Shown here piece by piece: positions 5,907-7,140 of a DNA stretch of 7,140 bases. Below the pieces are notes generated by a model. The model saw only the letters and a list, made by a program, of their open reading frames with translations. It had not been told where the DNA came from and did no database searches. This stretch comes from an uncultured Pyrinomonas sp. (GTDB lineage: Bacteria; Acidobacteriota; Blastocatellia; Pyrinomonadales; Pyrinomonadaceae): positions 1-7,140 of the forward strand of contig CAKZOF010000571.1 in the NCBI GenBank assembly GCA_937135995.1. Direction: 5' to 3'. Every line of letters begins with the position of its first letter. The stretch's first letter is position 1. A program made the position numbers and the translations under genes.

Positions 5907-5930
5907 TGAGTCCGTTCCAGCGCTTGTCAA
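5901..5930 (-). promoter_or_regulatory. Sigma70-type promoter of the ogg operon
   Basis: On the minus strand there is a perfect -35 TTGACA (5925-5930) and a -10 TACAAT (5901-5906, five of six matches to TATAAT), separated by 18 bases. Transcription should begin near 5894, giving a leader of about 43 nt before the ogg GTG. It is the best promoter match I found in the window and is correctly oriented for the whole 5850-2869 operon. Confidence 0.7.
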
Positions 5931-6100
5931 CGCGCTTTATGCACAGATAAACGGCGGTTTCGGATCCGGTGACGCAGCCGACACGGCGCCGTGGAAAAGC
6001 CGACGAAGAGCCATCTCCGATGTGCGATCGAAAGAGACCGCAAAGCGTTTCTCAACCTCGTGGCTTTCTTGCGATGCCGCGCGACCCGGTGGACCAGACG
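5931..6100. other. Central part of the divergent ogg/dacB intergenic region
   Basis: I can support no gene here; the open frames crossing it lack any family signature and run into promoters or neighbouring genes. It holds two palindromes, CGGATCCG (5961-5968) and a 12-bp one at 5982-5993. With the flanks, the full spacer between the two divergent starts is 343 bp. Confidence 0.5.
5982..5993. repeat. Perfect 12-bp palindrome in the divergent spacer
   Basis: CACGGCGCCGTG is identical to its reverse complement. It lies about 52 bp upstream of the ogg -35 and about 110 bp upstream of the candidate dacB -35. It could be a regulator site; GC-rich palindromes of this length do occur by chance. Confidence 0.35.
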
Positions 6101-6129
6101 TTGACTTCAACGACGCGCGCGTTTAGAGT
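6101..6129 (+). promoter_or_regulatory. Candidate sigma70 promoter of the DacB-type gene
   Basis: TTGACT (6101-6106, five of six) is followed after exactly 17 bases by TAGAGT (6124-6129, four of six). The start would be near 6136, leaving a leader of about 58 nt before the GTG at 6194. Orientation and distance fit; the -10 is weak. Confidence 0.45.
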
Positions 6130-6180
6130 CGAAGAAGCGGCATCCTGCGGTGCTGCTCGTCGTATCGAAGGAGCGCCACG

Positions 6181-6189
6181 AGGAGGTGA
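6181..6189 (+). promoter_or_regulatory. Near-perfect Shine-Dalgarno site of the DacB-type gene
   Basis: AGGAGGTGA matches the 16S 3' end across nine bases. The AGGAGG core lies seven bases before the GTG at 6194. An ATG at 6189 inside the site is followed by AAG TGA and so cannot encode the protein, which makes GTG the start. Confidence 0.85.
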
Positions 6190-6193
6190 TGAA

Positions 6194-7140
6194 GTGAAGC
6201 GAAGACTTAAATCATGGGTCGAAAGCGGTTTGCTCGTGTTGCTCGGAGCGCTCGGAGCGGCGGCGCAGACCACTGCCGTCCCGACGCCAGTGACGCTTCC
6301 CACCCCTTCGCTTGTCGCTCCGTCGGTGATCGCGCCGGCGCAGACGCCGGACAGCGCGCTGCTCGAAATCGAACCGCAGCTCGTTGGTCAAGGCGTGCTC
6401 GTCGAGACCTCGGACGGGCGGGTGGTCTTCGAGCACGATGCAGATCGGCTCTTCAATCCGGCTTCTGCCATCAAACTCGCCACGGCACTTGCCGCGCTCG
6501 ATGCTTACGGGCCGCAGCACCGTTTCATCACCGTCGTGTGGACCGATGGCGTGCTCGATCCGCAGACGGGAACCATCGCCGGAGACCTGATCGTTTCAGG
6601 CCGCGATCCTTCCTTTTACTACGAACACGCGATGCTCATCGCTTGCGAGTTGAATCGTTTGGGCGTGCGTCAAGTAACTGGCGATCTCGTCGTCGCGCCC
6701 AAGTTCACGATGAATTTCGACTCTTCCGCCGTTCGTTCCGGACGTAAGTTCCGCGAAACGCTCGATGCCACGCGACGGTCCGCAACGGCAACGCGCGCGT
6801 GGCGCGAGGCGCGTCTTGCGCTTGGCGATGTTGCCGGAGCGCAGGCCACCCCCAGCGTCGCCATCGCTGGAGAAACGCGGGTCGGTTCCGTGCCCGCTAG
6901 TGCGCGTCCGTTGCTGACGCACCGTTCGAGCGCGCTGGTCGATGTGTTGAAAGTGTTGCTTTGCTATTCGAATAATTTCATGGCCGAGCGTTTGGGCGAT
7001 ATGCTCGGCGGCGTGGCGGGCCTGTCGCGCTATCTGATCACCAAGGTCGGCCTCGATCCGAGCCAACTCAAGCTCGCTTCGACGAGCGGTCTCGGCATCA
7101 ATCGCTTGAGCGCGCGCGCGATGATGAAGATCTATCGCGC
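6194..7140 (+). CDS. dacB: D-alanyl-D-alanine carboxypeptidase/endopeptidase, PBP4/S13 family (partial)
   Basis: The 315 visible residues belong to a low-molecular-mass penicillin-binding protein that trims or cleaves peptide cross-links in peptidoglycan outside the cytoplasmic membrane. A signal peptide covers about residues 1-24 (KRRLK start, hydrophobic 12-24), then a Pro/Thr-rich linker to about 55. The active-site motif SxxK is Ser91-Ala-Ile-Lys94 in FNPASAIKLAT, and SxN is Ser259-Asn-Asn in CYSNNFMAERLG. The block TSGLGINRLSARAM (297-310) is the family's (D/G)SGLSR-N-R-(V/L)SA signature. The third motif, KTG, should lie beyond the window edge. In E. coli PBP4 about 245 residues separate the first two motifs; here only 168, so part of the domain II/III insertion is reduced. 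Divergent from the ogg operon, with its own promoter. Confidence 0.9.
   Translation, partial: MKRRLKSWVESGLLVLLGALGAAAQTTAVPTPVTLPTPSLVAPSVIAPAQTPDSALLEIEPQLVGQGVLVETSDGRVVFEHDADRLFNPASAIKLATALAALDAYGPQHRFITVVWTDGVLDPQTGTIAGDLIVSGRDPSFYYEHAMLIACELNRLGVRQVTGDLVVAPKFTMNFDSSAVRSGRKFRETLDATRRSATATRAWREARLALGDVAGAQATPSVAIAGETRVGSVPASARPLLTHRSSALVDVLKVLLCYSNNFMAERLGDMLGGVAGLSRYLITKVGLDPSQLKLASTSGLGINRLSARAMMKIYR

Noticed and set aside
5734..6126. A 130-codon plus-strand frame across the divergent spacer
   Set aside because: It starts antisense to ogg and covers the ogg promoter; no family features or ribosome site are visible.

Overview
This is a GC-rich bacterial chromosome segment with ordinary housekeeping and envelope genes, tightly packed. 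Most genes are on the minus strand. ATG and GTG starts are both used, stop/start overlaps are frequent, and several genes lack a clear Shine-Dalgarno (SD) site. No tRNA, rRNA, CRISPR array, transposase or phage gene is visible. The mix of an archaeal-type 8-oxoguanine glycosylase, a PIN/small-protein pair and a TPR plus retropepsin-like secreted protein would suit Acidobacteriota or a related environmental lineage. That placement is a low-confidence inference from gene style only.

Layout. (1) Positions 1-2337, minus strand, are a compact cluster read right to left. It starts with an unrecognised 260-residue protein with a hydrophobic C-terminal half. Next comes a membrane-anchored SLT-type lytic transglycosylase, then an MFS exporter cut by the window edge. 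The transglycosylase and MFS genes overlap by 4 nt (GTGA). (2) Positions 2338-2868 are about 530 bp in which I can support no gene, only small repeats. (3) Positions 2869-5850, minus strand, form a four-gene operon read right to left: archaeal-type Ogg N-glycosylase/DNA lyase, exported TPR protein with two retropepsin-like aspartyl protease domains, PIN-domain nuclease, and a 70-residue partner protein. Gaps are 10 nt, a 4-nt overlap (ATGA) and 6 nt. A near-consensus sigma70 promoter lies about 50-80 nt upstream of the first gene. (4) Positions 5851-6193 are a divergent promoter region. (5) From 6194 to the edge, plus strand, lies the N-terminal two thirds or so of a PBP4/DacB-type D-Ala-D-Ala carboxypeptidase (peptidase family S13) with a perfect SD.

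How the genes relate. The transglycosylase and the DacB homologue both act on peptidoglycan, and the two-protease TPR protein should also be exported, so the window has an envelope theme. The Ogg and PIN genes are nucleic-acid enzymes that share the transcript of the exported protease. I see no obvious functional reason for that grouping. The PIN gene and the small gene after it look like a toxin-antitoxin-type pair that is translated by coupling from the protease gene. No completely new system is evident. The most notable items are the mixed operon, the PIN/small-protein module with its antitoxin-like gene second, and the tandem retropepsin architecture.
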